A DNA stretch of 64,000 nt from Agreia sp. Leaf283. GTDB lineage: Bacteria; Actinomycetota; Actinomycetes; Actinomycetales; Microbacteriaceae. The notes under the pieces are model-generated. The model searched no databases and was not told the origin of the DNA. It saw only the letters and a list, made by a program, of their open reading frames with translations. The stretch spans positions 569,949 to 633,948 of the forward strand of contig NZ_LMNF01000002.1 in assembly GCF_001422485.1 (NCBI RefSeq), read 5' to 3'. The position numbers and the translations under genes are program-made. Within the stretch, counting starts at the first letter, position 1. Each line of letters opens with the position of its first letter. This document shows, piece by piece, positions 1 to 9,639 of the stretch.

Positions 1-3000
1 AAGCGCGCCGACACCATGGGCTTCAACGAGTTCCTCCACGCCTATGAGGAGCTGGTCAGCCGCGCACGCGCCAACAAGCTCACCGCCGCCGACTTCCAGG
101 GAACGACGATCTCCCTCACCAACCCCGGCGGAATCGGCACCGTGCACTCCGTGCCGCGGCTGATGAAGGGCCAGGGCTGCATCATCGGCGCCGGCGCCCT
201 CGAGTACCCCGCCGAGTTCCAGGGAACCAGCCCGAAGACCCTGAACGACTTGGGCATCGGCAAGATCATCACCCTCACGAGCACTTACGACCACCGTGTC
301 ATCCAGGGCGCAGGATCGGGCGAGTACCTGCGCAAGGTGCACGAACTGCTCATCGGTGAGCGCAACTTCTACGAGAACATCTTCGCCGAGCTGCGCATCC
401 CCTACGCTCCCATCCACTGGGCTCCCGACATCAGCGTCGACCTCTCCGACGCCGTCGACAAGACCGCCCGCGTGCAGGAGCTGATCAACGCGTTCCGCGT
501 GCGCGGCCACCTCATGGCCGACATCGATCCGCTCGAATACCGCCAGCGCACGCACCCCGACCTCGACATCGAGAACCACGGGCTCACGCTCTGGGACCTC
601 GACCGCGAGTTCGTGACCGGCGAGTTCGGCGCCAAGCGCAGCGCGCTCCTCCGCGACATCCTCGGTGTGCTGCGCGACTCCTACTGCCGTAAGACCGGCA
701 TCGAGTACATGCACATCCAGGACCCTGCTCAGCGCAAGTGGATCCAGGACAAGATCGAGCGCCCCTACGCCAAGCCGGGTCACGACGAGCAGATGCGCAT
801 CCTCGCGAAGCTCAACGAGGCCGAGGCGTTTGAGACCTTCCTGCAGACCAAGTACGTCGGCCAGAAGCGGTTCAGCCTCGAGGGTGGAGAGTCGACCATC
901 GCCCTGCTCGACGCGGTCATCCAGGGTGCCGCCGACGAGGGCCTCGACGAGGTCGCGATCGGCATGGCCCACCGGGGCCGCCTCAACGTGCTCACGAACA
1001 TCGCGGGCAAGACCTACGGCCAGATCTTCCGCGAGTTCGAGGGCACTCAAGACCCGCGAACCGTCCAGGGCTCCGGCGACGTGAAGTACCACCTGGGAAC
1101 GGAGGGAACCTTCCACGGCAGCGACGGAACGGAGATCCCCGTCTACCTCGCGGCGAACCCGTCGCACCTCGAGGCAGCCGACGGCGTGCTCGAGGGCATC
1201 GTGCGCGCCAAGCAGGACCGCAAGGCGATCGGCACGTTCTCGACCCTTCCGATCCTGATCCACGGCGACGCGGCACTCGCGGGCCAGGGCATCGTGGTCG
1301 AGACGCTGCAGATGTCCCAGCTCCGCGGCTACCGCACGGGCGGCACGATCCACATCAACATCAACAACCAGGTGGGCTTCACGACGCCTCCTGGCGAGTC
1401 CCGCTCGTCGGTGTACTCGACCGATGTCGCCAAGACGATCCAGGCCCCCATCTTCCATGTCAATGGAGACGACCCCGAGTCGGTCGTGCGCGTCGCACAG
1501 CTCGCGTTCGAGTACCGCCAGCAGTTCCACCGCGACGTGTTCATCGACCTGATCTGCTACCGCCGCCGCGGGCACAACGAGGGAGACGACCCCTCGATGA
1601 CCCAGCCGCTCATGTACAACCTCATCGAGGCGAAGCGCAGCGTTCGTCGGCTCTACACCGAGTCGCTCGTCGGTCGCGGCGACATCACCGAGGAGGAGTA
1701 CGAGGCCGCCCACCGCGACTTCCAGGACCGCCTCGAGCGCGCCTTCGCCGAGACGCACGCAGCGCAGACCTCGTCGATCCCGATCATCACGCCCGACGGA
1801 TCGAGTGTCGCCGACCTCGAACTGCCCGACGCCCAGCAGAACAACTCGGCCTCTGCCGAGGCGTTCTCGACCGCGGTGTCCGAATCCACGATCCACCAGA
1901 TCGGCGACGCGTTCCAGAACAAGCCCGCCGGCTTCACGGTTCACCCCAAGCTGCAGCAGCTTCTGAACAAGCGCCTCGAGATGAGCCGATCGGGAGGCAT
2001 CGACTGGGCCTTCGCCGAGCTCCTCGCCCTCGGTTCGCTGCTGCTCGAGGGCACTCCCGTGCGCTTCGCAGGGCAGGACACGCGCCGCGGCACATTCGTG
2101 CAGCGTCACGCCGTGCTGCACGATCGCGAGAACGGCCAGGAATGGCTCCCGCTCGCGAACCTCGGCGAGAACCAGGCCCGCTTCTGGATCTACGACTCGC
2201 TGCTCAGCGAATACGCCGCCATGGGCTTCGAGTACGGCTACTCGGTCGAGCGACCCGACGCGCTCGTGCTCTGGGAGGCCCAGTTCGGCGACTTCGCCAA
2301 CGGCGCCCAGATCGTGATCGACGAGTTCATCTCGTCGGCCGAGCAGAAGTGGGCGCAGCGCTCGTCGCTCGTGCTCCTGCTCCCCCACGGCTACGAGGGC
2401 CAGGGCCCCGACCACTCGTCGGCACGCATCGAGCGCTACCTGCAGTTGTGCGCCGAGAACAACATGACGGTCGCCCGCCCCTCGACCCCCGCGTCGTACT
2501 TCCACCTGCTCCGCCGGCAGGCGTACGCTCGACCGCGCAAGCCGCTCGTCGTATTCACGCCGAAGGCGATGCTTCGCCTCCGGGGCGCCACGTCCGATGT
2601 GCCCGATCTCACCGGCGGAACCTTCGAGCCCGTGATCGACGACACCCGCGTCGCCGACAAGGCGGCCGTCACCCGCGTGCTGCTGCACTCGGGCAAGATC
2701 CACTACGACCTGCTGAACGAGCTGCAGAAGAAGCCCGACGAGGCGATCGCCCTCGTGCGGCTCGAGCAGTACTACCCCGCTCCGATCGTCGAGCTGAAGG
2801 CCGCTCTCGACCAGTACCCGAACGCCGAGGTCGTGTGGGTGCAGGACGAGCCGGAGAACCAGGGTGCCTGGCCCTTCGTGGCCGTCGAGGTCGCCCCGCA
2901 CCTCGGCCGTTTCGTGCGCGTCGTCTCCCGTCCGGCGGCGGCATCGCCCGCTGCGGGATCGGCCAAGCGTCACGCCGTGGAGCAGGCCGAGCTGATCGAG

Positions 3001-3018
3001 CGGGCCCTCACCCTGTAG
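1..3018 (+). CDS. kgd: Multifunctional 2-oxoglutarate dehydrogenase (E2-E1 fusion, Kgd), 5'-truncated
   Basis: The frame is open from the first base, so the N-terminus lies outside the window; 1005 residues are visible against roughly 1230-1270 in the family. Residues 1 to about 130 are the end of an E2-like acyltransferase domain with the DHRVIQG active-site motif near residue 97. The rest is a thiamine-diphosphate E1 component: [11 protein letters not shown] near 319, GDAA near 422, and the [10 protein letters not shown] segment near 451. In actinobacteria this fusion supplies the E1 (and acyl-transfer) function of the TCA-cycle oxoglutarate dehydrogenase and can also decarboxylate 2-oxoglutarate to succinic semialdehyde. 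It converges on zwf, 24 bases downstream. No frameshift is seen. Confidence 0.95.
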   Translation, partial: KRADTMGFNEFLHAYEELVSRARANKLTAADFQGTTISLTNPGGIGTVHSVPRLMKGQGCIIGAGALEYPAEFQGTSPKTLNDLGIGKIITLTSTYDHRVIQGAGSGEYLRKVHELLIGERNFYENIFAELRIPYAPIHWAPDISVDLSDAVDKTARVQELINAFRVRGHLMADIDPLEYRQRTHPDLDIENHGLTLWDLDREFVTGEFGAKRSALLRDILGVLRDSYCRKTGIEYMHIQDPAQRKWIQDKIERPYAKPGHDEQMRILAKLNEAEAFETFLQTKYVGQKRFSLEGGESTIALLDAVIQGAADEGLDEVAIGMAHRGRLNVLTNIAGKTYGQIFREFEGTQDPRTVQGSGDVKYHLGTEGTFHGSDGTEIPVYLAANPSHLEAADGVLEGIVRAKQDRKAIGTFSTLPILIHGDAALAGQGIVVETLQMSQLRGYRTGGTIHININNQVGFTTPPGESRSSVYSTDVAKTIQAPIFHVNGDDPESVVRVAQLAFEYRQQFHRDVFIDLICYRRRGHNEGDDPSMTQPLMYNLIEAKRSVRRLYTESLVGRGDITEEEYEAAHRDFQDRLERAFAETHAAQTSSIPIITPDGSSVADLELPDAQQNNSASAEAFSTAVSESTIHQIGDAFQNKPAGFTVHPKLQQLLNKRLEMSRSGGIDWAFAELLALGSLLLEGTPVRFAGQDTRRGTFVQRHAVLHDRENGQEWLPLANLGENQARFWIYDSLLSEYAAMGFEYGYSVERPDALVLWEAQFGDFANGAQIVIDEFISSAEQKWAQRSSLVLLLPHGYEGQGPDHSSARIERYLQLCAENNMTVARPSTPASYFHLLRRQAYARPRKPLVVFTPKAMLRLRGATSDVPDLTGGTFEPVIDDTRVADKAAVTRVLLHSGKIHYDLLNELQKKPDEAIALVRLEQYYPAPIVELKAALDQYPNAEVVWVQDEPENQGAWPFVAVEVAPHLGRFVRVVSRPAAASPAAGSAKRHAVEQAELIERALTL

Positions 3019-3026
3019 CCCGACCT

Positions 3027-3073
3027 CGAGCCGGGCCTGGCGCTACTTCTTCTTGTCGCGCCAGGCCCGCTCG
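3027..3073. terminator. Hairpin between convergent kgd and zwf
   Basis: A 16-bp stem (left arm 3027-3043, right arm 3058-3073) with one bulged C encloses a 14-base loop. The right arm and loop lie inside the 3' coding end of zwf, and the loop specifies its lysine-rich C-terminus. A stem this strong between convergent genes fits a bidirectional terminator. There is no clear U-tract, so the role is inferred from structure and position only. Confidence 0.5.
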
Positions 3074-4551
3074 AACGGCAGCCGCCATGCATGCGGCGCG
3101 ATGAGCTGATGGATGGCGTTGGGCCCCCAGGTTCCGGGCGCATACAGGCGCACCGGCGGTGGGTCCTGCAGCAGGGTGGCAGACACCTCCCACAGCCTCT
3201 CGATGCCCTCCGCTGTGGTGAACAGCGTGTGGTCGCCACGCATAGCGTCGAGGATGAGCCGCTCGTAGGCCTCGAGCACATCGCCCTCCCGGCCGGTCTC
3301 GTGCAGGGCGAACTGCATGCTCAGCTTGTCGAGCTTCATTCCCGGGCCCGGTCGTTTGCCGTAGAACGAGAGTGAGACCTTCGACGCGTCGGCCAGGTCG
3401 AATGTCAGGTGGTCGGGGCCGTGCGCCCCGACGCCCGAGCCCTGTGGGAACATGCTCTTCGGCGGCTCGCGGAAGGCGATCGAGATGATGCGCTGCCCCT
3501 CGGCCAGTTTCTTGCCGGTGCGCAGGTAGAACGGCACACCCGCCCAGCGCCAGTTGTCGATCTCGCACTTGAGGGCGACGAAGGTGTCGGTGTCCGACTC
3601 GGGAGCTACTCCCTCCTCGTCGCGATAGCCGATGTACTGTCCGCGCACGACGTTGTCGGGAATGAGCGGCCGCATCGATCGGAAGACCTTGTTCTTCTCC
3701 TCGCTGATGGCGATCGGCTCGAGCGCGGTGGGCGGCTCCATGGCCATGAACGCCAGCACCTGGAAGAGGTGGGTGACCACCATGTCCTTGTAGGCGCCGG
3801 TCGACTCGTAGAACTGGGCGCGCCGGTCGAGTCCGAGGGTCTCCGGAATGTCGATCTGCACGTGGTCGATGAAGTTGCGGTTCCAGATCGGCTCGAAGAG
3901 GCCGTTCGCGAATCGAAAGGCGAGGATGTTCTGCGCGGGCTCCTTGCCGAGGAAGTGGTCGATGCGGAAGATCTGATCCTCGGCGAAGGTCTCGTGGAGC
4001 TCGGCGTTCAGGGCCACCGCCGATTCCAGGTCGGTGCCAAAAGGCTTCTCCATGATGATGCGGCTGCGATCGACCAGCTCGGCCTCGCCGAGCATGTGCA
4101 CCACGCTGAGCGCGGCCCGAGGCGGCACGCTCAGGTAGTGCAGCCGCCGCACGTCGGGGCCGAGCGACTTCTCGGCATCCAGAACGGCCTTGGCGAGCGC
4201 CTTCGGGCCGGCGGACTGAGGAACGTAGCTCAGCTTGGACTCGAAGCGGTCCCACTGATCCGGGGTCAGCGCCCGGCTGCCGAACTCGTTGTAGGCGATC
4301 TTGGCGAAGGCTCGGAAGGACTCGTCGTCGTGTTCCTCGAGCGACGTGCCGACAATGCGGATGTCGGGTGCGAGCGACGAGAGCGCGAGATGGGCCATGC
4401 CCGGGATGAGCTTGCGCCGGGCGAGATCGCCCACCGCTCCGAACAGCACGACCACATGGGGCGTGGTGTGTTCACTGGGATTGACTCGGGAGGGCAGATC
4501 GCTACTGAGGGTCACCGTGCCGATAATGGCACTGACCGGAGCCGAAGCCAA
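3043..4551 (-). CDS. zwf: Glucose-6-phosphate 1-dehydrogenase
   Basis: Oxidises glucose-6-phosphate to 6-phosphogluconolactone, making NADPH for the oxidative pentose phosphate pathway. The NAD(P)-binding motif GAVGDLARRK is near residue 38 and the substrate-binding active-site motif RIDHFLGKE near 195 (RIDHYLGKE in most members). The longest frame starts at a TTG and gives 502 residues; the GTG at residue 23 (VNPSEHTT) is a plausible alternative start and would remove an N-terminus that does not look conserved. It is on the same strand downstream of sigR-rsrA; linking NADPH supply to the thiol-stress regulon is a contextual inference. Family assignment is firm, the start is not. Confidence 0.93.
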   Translation of the reverse strand: MASAPVSAIIGTVTLSSDLPSRVNPSEHTTPHVVVLFGAVGDLARRKLIPGMAHLALSSLAPDIRIVGTSLEEHDDESFRAFAKIAYNEFGSRALTPDQWDRFESKLSYVPQSAGPKALAKAVLDAEKSLGPDVRRLHYLSVPPRAALSVVHMLGEAELVDRSRIIMEKPFGTDLESAVALNAELHETFAEDQIFRIDHFLGKEPAQNILAFRFANGLFEPIWNRNFIDHVQIDIPETLGLDRRAQFYESTGAYKDMVVTHLFQVLAFMAMEPPTALEPIAISEEKNKVFRSMRPLIPDNVVRGQYIGYRDEEGVAPESDTDTFVALKCEIDNWRWAGVPFYLRTGKKLAEGQRIISIAFREPPKSMFPQGSGVGAHGPDHLTFDLADASKVSLSFYGKRPGPGMKLDKLSMQFALHETGREGDVLEAYERLILDAMRGDHTLFTTAEGIERLWEVSATLLQDPPPVRLYAPGTWGPNAIHQLIAPHAWRLPFERAWRDKKK

Positions 4552-4612
4552 TCGTCGGATGCGGAGTTTAACGCCGCCGAAATCTGCCGTTCATGTGGCA
4601 GAGGGCAGCTGG

Positions 4613-4855
4613 CTAGTGCGTGGCCTGGATGGTGCGGATGGAGAGAAGAACCTGGTCGCGCAGATCGCCCGGCGCGGTCTCGCGGCACGCGCGCTGAACC
4701 GCCTCGGTCAAAACCCGCCCGACGTGCAGCTCGGACTCGCAGTCCGAGCAGCCGGCGAGGTGTTCACGGATGTCTTCTGCATCGGTCGAGCACAGCTCGT
4801 TGTGCAGATACTCCTCGAGTTCGGCCTTGGCCTTGTCGCAACCGCAATCGGTCAT
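4613..4855 (-). CDS. rsrA: Zinc-binding anti-sigma factor RsrA
   Basis: 80 residues with the ZAS-family metal motif: C6, then H32, C36 and C39 in HLAGCSDC, reproducing the Cys-N25-His-x3-Cys-x2-Cys spacing known for RsrA. In this family the reduced zinc form binds and inhibits sigma-R; disulfide stress ejects zinc and frees the sigma factor. The start codon overlaps the sigR stop by four bases, so the two are translationally coupled, as expected for a sigma/anti-sigma pair. It should be cytoplasmic; no membrane segment is seen. Confidence 0.92.
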   Translation of the reverse strand: MTDCGCDKAKAELEEYLHNELCSTDAEDIREHLAGCSDCESELHVGRVLTEAVQRACRETAPGDLRDQVLLSIRTIQATH

Positions 4856-5562
4856 TTCTTCGTGCTCCCCGTCTTCGCCGCGACATGAATGCCGCGGTCT
4901 GCTGCATAGTCAGTCAGAAGTCCCCGCAGAAGTCGTCTGCCTCGGTGCAGACGACTCATTACCGTGCCGACAGGGGTCTTCATGATGTCGGCGATCTCCT
5001 GGTAGGAGAAACCTTCCACGTCGGCGAAGTAGACCGCCAGACGAAAATCTTCGGGAATCGACTGCAGCGCATCCTTGACCGCGCTGTCGGGCAGGTGGTC
5101 GATCGCCTCGGCCTCCGCCGAGCGGCTCGACATGGCCGTGGCCGATTCGGCCTCGCCCAGCTGCCAGTCCTCCATATCGGAGATGGTGCCCTTGTAGGGA
5201 TCGCGCTGCTTCTTGCGATAGGTGTTGATGAACGTGTTCGTCAAAATGCGGTACAGCCACGCCTTGAGGTTCGTGCCCTGTTCGAACTGGGCGAAGGCCG
5301 CGTAGGCCTTCACGAACGTCTCCTGCACGAGGTCTTGCGCATCTGCCGGATTGCGGGTCATGCGCAGGGCGGCGCCGTAGAGCTGGTCGAGGAACGGTAT
5401 CGCCTGTTCCTCGAACAGGTCCCGGGGATCTGAGGTCGCCGCGGGAGTGGTGTCAGGTGTGGGAGTGCTCATCAAGCCTGAGTCTACTTCGGAGAGGGCG
5501 CGTTCGGCCCAGGCCATGCCCGGGCGGACGACGGTCGGTCGCACCAGCTGCTCAGTCACCAC
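4852..5562 (-). CDS. sigR: ECF sigma factor SigR/SigH (thiol-oxidative stress)
   Basis: Group IV sigma factor. Region 2 is represented by [21 protein letters not shown] and the [19 protein letters not shown] segment; region 4 by [17 protein letters not shown] and the following [24 protein letters not shown]. Two starts are credible. GTG at 5562 has a perfect AGGAGG seven bases upstream and gives about 236 residues. ATG at 5472 (MSTPTPD) gives 206 residues but has only a weak Shine-Dalgarno. In Streptomyces a stress-induced longer sigma-R isoform from an upstream start is known, so both may be used. It lies directly upstream of rsrA, with a sigma-R-like promoter ahead (see separate entry). Confidence 0.9.
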   Translation of the reverse strand: MVTEQLVRPTVVRPGMAWAERALSEVDSGLMSTPTPDTTPAATSDPRDLFEEQAIPFLDQLYGAALRMTRNPADAQDLVQETFVKAYAAFAQFEQGTNLKAWLYRILTNTFINTYRKKQRDPYKGTISDMEDWQLGEAESATAMSSRSAEAEAIDHLPDSAVKDALQSIPEDFRLAVYFADVEGFSYQEIADIMKTPVGTVMSRLHRGRRLLRGLLTDYAADRGIHVAAKTGSTKK

Positions 5563-5622
5563 CTGCGCTCCTCCTGTGCCTCTCCGTCGTCGATGCACCC
5601 GCTCGGTGCCCGTACGATCAAC

Positions 5623-5649
5623 AACCGCGATGGGAACGCGGTTTATTCC
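5623..5649 (-). promoter_or_regulatory. Putative sigma-R-dependent promoter of sigR
   Basis: Read on the minus strand, GGAAT (5649-5645) and GTT (5625-5623) are separated by 19 bases. This matches the GGAA(T/C)-N18-19-GTT consensus of sigma-R/SigH promoters, about 60 bases upstream of the long sigR start. Positive autoregulation of sigR is established in Streptomyces and Mycobacterium. The element is also within 50 bases of the divergent aroA start. Confidence 0.6.
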
Positions 5650-5672
5650 GTGCTCGCGGTAATCTGGGGGCA

Positions 5673-7046
5673 ATGGGAATCATCAGCCAACTCGATCCGC
5701 GTTTCTCCCCCTACGACGATGAGACGCCAGGGGTCGCCTCCGTGCCGCCGGCGGACTCGCCGTGGCCGTCGCCGACCGCCACCGGTCCCATCGACACGTC
5801 GGTCGTCCTTCCCGGCTCCAAGAGCCTGACCAACCGCGAACTCGTGCTGTCGGCGCTAGCCGAGTCGCCCTCTACTCTTCGGGCTCCGCTCCACTCGCGC
5901 GATACGTCTCTGATGGTCGATGCCCTCCGATCGATGGGCACGACGATCGAGGCCGTCTCCGGCGCCGGGGATTTCGGCGACGACTGGCTCATCACGCCAG
6001 CGGAGGAGCTGCTCGGAAGCACGACGGTCGACTGCGGCCTCGCCGGAACCGTCATGCGCTTCATCCCGCCCGTCGCCGCCCTGGCGCTCGGTCCCGTCGT
6101 GTTCGACGGAGACGAGGCCGCGCGGCGCAGGCCCATGTCCACGACCATCTCGTCGCTCCGCTCCCTGGGCGTCGACATCGCCGACGACGGAGCGCGATCG
6201 CTCCCCTTCACGGTTCACGGCACCGGTCGCGTCGCCGGTGGCGAGATCGTCATCGATGCGTCGAGCTCCAGCCAGTTCGTGTCGGGCCTCCTCCTGAGCG
6301 CGAGTCGCTTCGACGACGGACTCGTGCTGCGCCACTCCGGTGAGCGGGTGCCGAGCCAGCCTCACATCGAGATGACGATCCAGGCGCTGGCCGCCCGCGG
6401 CGTCGAGGTCGAGCAGCCGCAGCCGGGCGTGTGGACCGTCGCGCCCTCGCGCATCCGGGGCCTCACCGTCGACATCGAACCCGATCTGTCGAATGCGGCA
6501 CCGTTCCTCGCGGCGGCCGTCGCCACCGGCGGTCGGGTCAGCGTCAGCGGCTGGCCGTCGAGCACCACCCAGGTGGGCGCACTGCTCGCCGAGTTCCTGC
6601 CCCTGTTCGGCGCCACCGTCACCCAGGCCGACGGAGTGCTCACGGTCGAGGGCGACGGGTCGATCCACGGAATCACCCTCGATCTCTCCGAGGGCGGCGA
6701 GCTCGCCCCGGCCCTGGTCGCCCTGGCAGCGCTGGCCGACTCCCCCAGCGAGATCACCGGCATCGGACACATCCGTCACCACGAGACAGACCGCCTGTCG
6801 GCCCTCGCGGCGGAGATCAATGGGCTCGGCGGCTCCGTCACAGAGCTGGAGGACGGCCTGCGCATCGAGCCGGCACCGCTGCACGGCGGAACGTGGAAGA
6901 CCTACGCCGACCATCGCATGGCCCATGCCGGCGCGATCATCGCCCTCGTCGTTCCCGACGTTCTGATCGAGGACATCGCGACCACATCGAAGACGCTCCC
7001 CGAATTCCCCGAGCTCTGGAGCGCGTTGGCCGCGAGCACCTCATGA
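5673..7046 (+). CDS. aroA: 3-phosphoshikimate 1-carboxyvinyltransferase (EPSP synthase)
   Basis: Sixth step of the shikimate pathway: joins phosphoenolpyruvate and shikimate-3-phosphate. 457 residues, normal for the family. Signatures: [18 protein letters not shown] near the N-terminus (PEP and S3P binding), [11 protein letters not shown], the RRRPM segment, [12 protein letters not shown], and [11 protein letters not shown] near the C-terminus. The ATG at 5673 follows a GGGGG stretch. The stop overlaps the rsgA start by four bases (ATGA). It diverges from sigR across a short promoter region. The aroA-rsgA-hisN order beside sigR-rsrA is conserved in many actinobacteria (known), which supports the calls. 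Confidence 0.95.
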   Translation: MGIISQLDPRFSPYDDETPGVASVPPADSPWPSPTATGPIDTSVVLPGSKSLTNRELVLSALAESPSTLRAPLHSRDTSLMVDALRSMGTTIEAVSGAGDFGDDWLITPAEELLGSTTVDCGLAGTVMRFIPPVAALALGPVVFDGDEAARRRPMSTTISSLRSLGVDIADDGARSLPFTVHGTGRVAGGEIVIDASSSSQFVSGLLLSASRFDDGLVLRHSGERVPSQPHIEMTIQALAARGVEVEQPQPGVWTVAPSRIRGLTVDIEPDLSNAAPFLAAAVATGGRVSVSGWPSSTTQVGALLAEFLPLFGATVTQADGVLTVEGDGSIHGITLDLSEGGELAPALVALAALADSPSEITGIGHIRHHETDRLSALAAEINGLGGSVTELEDGLRIEPAPLHGGTWKTYADHRMAHAGAIIALVVPDVLIEDIATTSKTLPEFPELWSALAASTS

Positions 7047-8086
7047 CCTGGTGGGCGAACGACGACGATGACGACGACGAGTCGGAATACGACGAGTCGA
7101 GCGTTCGTATCCGGCCCAACCCGAAGGGCAACAAACCCCGCACGAAGATCCGGCCGGAGTACGCCGACGCGGTTCCCGGTCGCATCCTCACCGTCGACCG
7201 CGGCCGCTTCAGCGTGCTCGTCGACGAGGACACCCCCGACGAGCGCGCGATCACGGCGTCTCGGGCCCGCGAGCTCGGCAAGACGGCCATCGTCACGGGC
7301 GATCGCGTCGGACTCGTCGGAGACACCTCCGGCGCCGAGGGCAGCCTTTCTCGAGTCGTCAAGCTCACGCCGCGCACCACGCTTCTGCGCCGCAGCGCCG
7401 ACGACACAGACGCCGTCGAGCGGGTGATCGTCGCCAACGCCGACCAGATGCTGATCGTCGTGGCCGCGGCCAATCCCGAACCGCGCGCCCGACTGGTCGA
7501 CCGCTACCTGGTCGCCGCATTCGATGCCGGCATCACTCCGATCCTCTTCATCACCAAGACCGACCTCGCCGACCCGAGCGAGTTCCTCTCCGAGTTCGAC
7601 TGCCTCGACCTCACCGTGGTCACCGGGCAGCGCGACGAGCTGCCGCTCGACGAACTGAAGTCGTTGCTGATGGGCCACACCACCGTCACCGTCGGCCATT
7701 CGGGTGTCGGCAAGTCCACGCTGGTGAACGCGCTCGTTCCCGGCACAGATCGGGCGATCGGGCGCGTCAACGACGTCACCGGCCGCGGGCGCCACACGTC
7801 GTCGTCGACGCTGGGCCTGCGGGTGCACGACGACGCGGGCCACTCGGGCTGGATCATCGACACCCCCGGCGTGCGCTCGTTCGGCCTCGGCCATGTCGAT
7901 CCCGCGAACGTTCTGAAGTCGTTCGCCGGAATGGCGATCCCGTCGTCCATCCCGCCGGCCGACGGCATCCCGCTCAGCCAGGCCCACGACTGGGAGATCG
8001 TCGACCGGGTGCTGGCGGGAGAACTGGGTGCCAGCGGCATCGCACGCATCGAGTCGCTGCAGAAGCTCGTGGGCTCGCTGAGCTAG
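7043..8086 (+). CDS. rsgA: Ribosome small-subunit-dependent GTPase RsgA
   Basis: Circularly permuted GTPase that assists late 30S maturation. 347 residues: an acidic N-terminus (a run of Asp after MTWWAN), an OB-fold with VPGRILTVDRGRFSVLV, then G motifs in permuted order: TKTD (G4), GHSGVGKST (G1), GRGRHTSS (switch region) and DTPGVRSFG (G3). The C-terminal region, where most RsgA proteins carry a Cys/His zinc-binding module, contains no cysteine here (it reads AGMAIPSSIPPADG and onward). It starts inside the aroA stop and is almost certainly co-transcribed. Confidence 0.92.
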   Translation: MTWWANDDDDDDESEYDESSVRIRPNPKGNKPRTKIRPEYADAVPGRILTVDRGRFSVLVDEDTPDERAITASRARELGKTAIVTGDRVGLVGDTSGAEGSLSRVVKLTPRTTLLRRSADDTDAVERVIVANADQMLIVVAAANPEPRARLVDRYLVAAFDAGITPILFITKTDLADPSEFLSEFDCLDLTVVTGQRDELPLDELKSLLMGHTTVTVGHSGVGKSTLVNALVPGTDRAIGRVNDVTGRGRHTSSSTLGLRVHDDAGHSGWIIDTPGVRSFGLGHVDPANVLKSFAGMAIPSSIPPADGIPLSQAHDWEIVDRVLAGELGASGIARIESLQKLVGSLS

Positions 8087-8134
8087 TCGCACGATCGAGC
8101 ACGCCTGGTCGTCGCGGCTGGCTACGCTTGAGGC

Positions 8135-8962
8135 ATGACCGAGCCGTATGCAGCCGACCTCGCCCTCGCCCTCGACATCGCCGACGCGGCCGACGCGATC
8201 TCGCTCGATCGATTCATGGCGCTCGACCTGGTCGTCGAGAGCAAGCCCGATCGAACACCAGTGACGGATGCGGACCGCGCCGTCGAGCGCGAGATCAGAG
8301 ACCGGCTCGCGGCCGCCCGCCCGGAGGACGCGATCCTGGGCGAGGAGTACGGCTCGGCCGGCGACTCGAGCAGGCAGTGGATCATCGATCCCATCGACGG
8401 CACGGCCAACTACCTGCGCGGCGTTCCCGTCTGGGCCACGCTGATCTCGCTCGTCGTCGACGGCGTTCCCGTCGTCGGTGTGGTCAGCTCCCCTGCGCTC
8501 GGACGCCGCTGGTGGGGAGCCCTGGGCCAGGGCGCGTGGACGACGGACAGCACCCTCGCGCCGTCGGCGGCACCCCGTCGGCTCGCGGTCTCCGCCGTGG
8601 CCCGCCTCGATGACGCGAGCGTCAGCTACAACAGCCTGAAGGGCTGGGACGAGGCTGGCCGGCTCGACAGCCTGCTCGCCCTCAGCCGCAGTGTCTGGCG
8701 CACCCGGGCCTATGGCGAGATGTGGTCGTACATGCTCATCGCCGAGGGCGCCCTCGACGTGGCCGGCGAATTCGACCTGCAGCCCTACGACATGGCGGCC
8801 CTCATCCCGGTGATCCACGAGGCCGGGGGCCGGTTCACGTCGGTCGACGGCACACCCGGCCCCTGGTCGGGTTCGGCCCTCGCCACCAACGGGCTCCTGC
8901 ACGACGCGGCCCTCCGGGTGCTCTCCCCCGGTGACGTCGTCGAGCCCCACTCGGGGCGTTAG
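8135..8962 (+). CDS. hisN: Inositol monophosphatase-family phosphatase, probable histidinol-phosphatase HisN
   Basis: 275 residues of the metal-dependent IMPase superfamily. Metal-site motifs: GEEYG near residue 69, WIIDPIDGTANYLRG near 81, and QPYDMAALIPVIHEAGG near the C-terminus. Actinobacteria use an IMPase-type enzyme, HisN, for dephosphorylation of histidinol phosphate, and the position after aroA-rsgA is typical of it; inositol-phosphate activity cannot be excluded from sequence alone. Its stop overlaps by four bases the stop of the convergent DUF4166 gene. Confidence 0.83.
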   Translation: MTEPYAADLALALDIADAADAISLDRFMALDLVVESKPDRTPVTDADRAVEREIRDRLAAARPEDAILGEEYGSAGDSSRQWIIDPIDGTANYLRGVPVWATLISLVVDGVPVVGVVSSPALGRRWWGALGQGAWTTDSTLAPSAAPRRLAVSAVARLDDASVSYNSLKGWDEAGRLDSLLALSRSVWRTRAYGEMWSYMLIAEGALDVAGEFDLQPYDMAALIPVIHEAGGRFTSVDGTPGPWSGSALATNGLLHDAALRVLSPGDVVEPHSGR

Positions 8963-9633
8963 AACCGACGATCGATGGCCGCGGTGTCGACCGCGTCGAT
9001 CGGTCCACCCCTCGGCTCGTAGGTGAAGGAACCCCGGTATTCGAAGACACGGCCGAGCACCGGATGCGTAAGGGTCACCTCAACCTCCTGGCTCGCGGTC
9101 GCGGAGTCCCAGCGCTCCGTGAGGTCGACCCGTGCGGAGAAGATGCGAGGCACGGGGACGCGCAGACGGCCGAGCCAGAGCCAGGTGCCGACCGATCGCA
9201 TCCGGAGCCACCCCTCTGACGAGACACCCAGCCGCAGTGACACTTCGAGGAATCGCCGTCTGCCGAGGAAGTCGTGGAGCAGACCGTCACGACCGGCCAG
9301 CATCGTGTCCTCCATCGCGCGGGTCACGCCGGGGAAGGCGAAGCTGCGGGTCGAGCTGAGGCAGACTCGACCCCGCCCGTCGGCGTGGGGAACGTTGACG
9401 ACGGTCAGGCCGACGTTCTCGCCGCGTTCTCCGAACAGGGCGTTCGCGCGCGCCATCAGAGCGAAGAGCGGCGCGAGCCATGCCTTCGAGGGCCCCGCGA
9501 ACTCGTAGACCCCTCGACCGATGCCCGCCTCTCCGCGCACCGCGCCGTCGACGTAGTTCGACAGCTGGGGCTGCAGGCGATCAGCTTGATCGCCGAGCAG
9601 CACGCGATACACGGAGCGCCGGGCCCCCGACAT
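8959..9633 (-). CDS. DUF4166-family protein
   Basis: 224 residues matching DUF4166 in character: an N-terminal YRVLLGDQADRLQPQL segment, a Gly-rich stretch, then a beta-rich body with repeated short hydrophobic strands and a final EYRGSFTYEPR strand. No catalytic motif, signal peptide or membrane helix is seen. It starts six bases after the ppc stop, so it is probably co-transcribed with ppc, though a link in function is not apparent. In other bacteria this domain can be fused to SDR-like domains; here it stands alone. Function unknown. Confidence 0.72.
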   Translation of the reverse strand: MSGARRSVYRVLLGDQADRLQPQLSNYVDGAVRGEAGIGRGVYEFAGPSKAWLAPLFALMARANALFGERGENVGLTVVNVPHADGRGRVCLSSTRSFAFPGVTRAMEDTMLAGRDGLLHDFLGRRRFLEVSLRLGVSSEGWLRMRSVGTWLWLGRLRVPVPRIFSARVDLTERWDSATASQEVEVTLTHPVLGRVFEYRGSFTYEPRGGPIDAVDTAAIDRRF

Positions 9634-9639
9634 CGCGGG

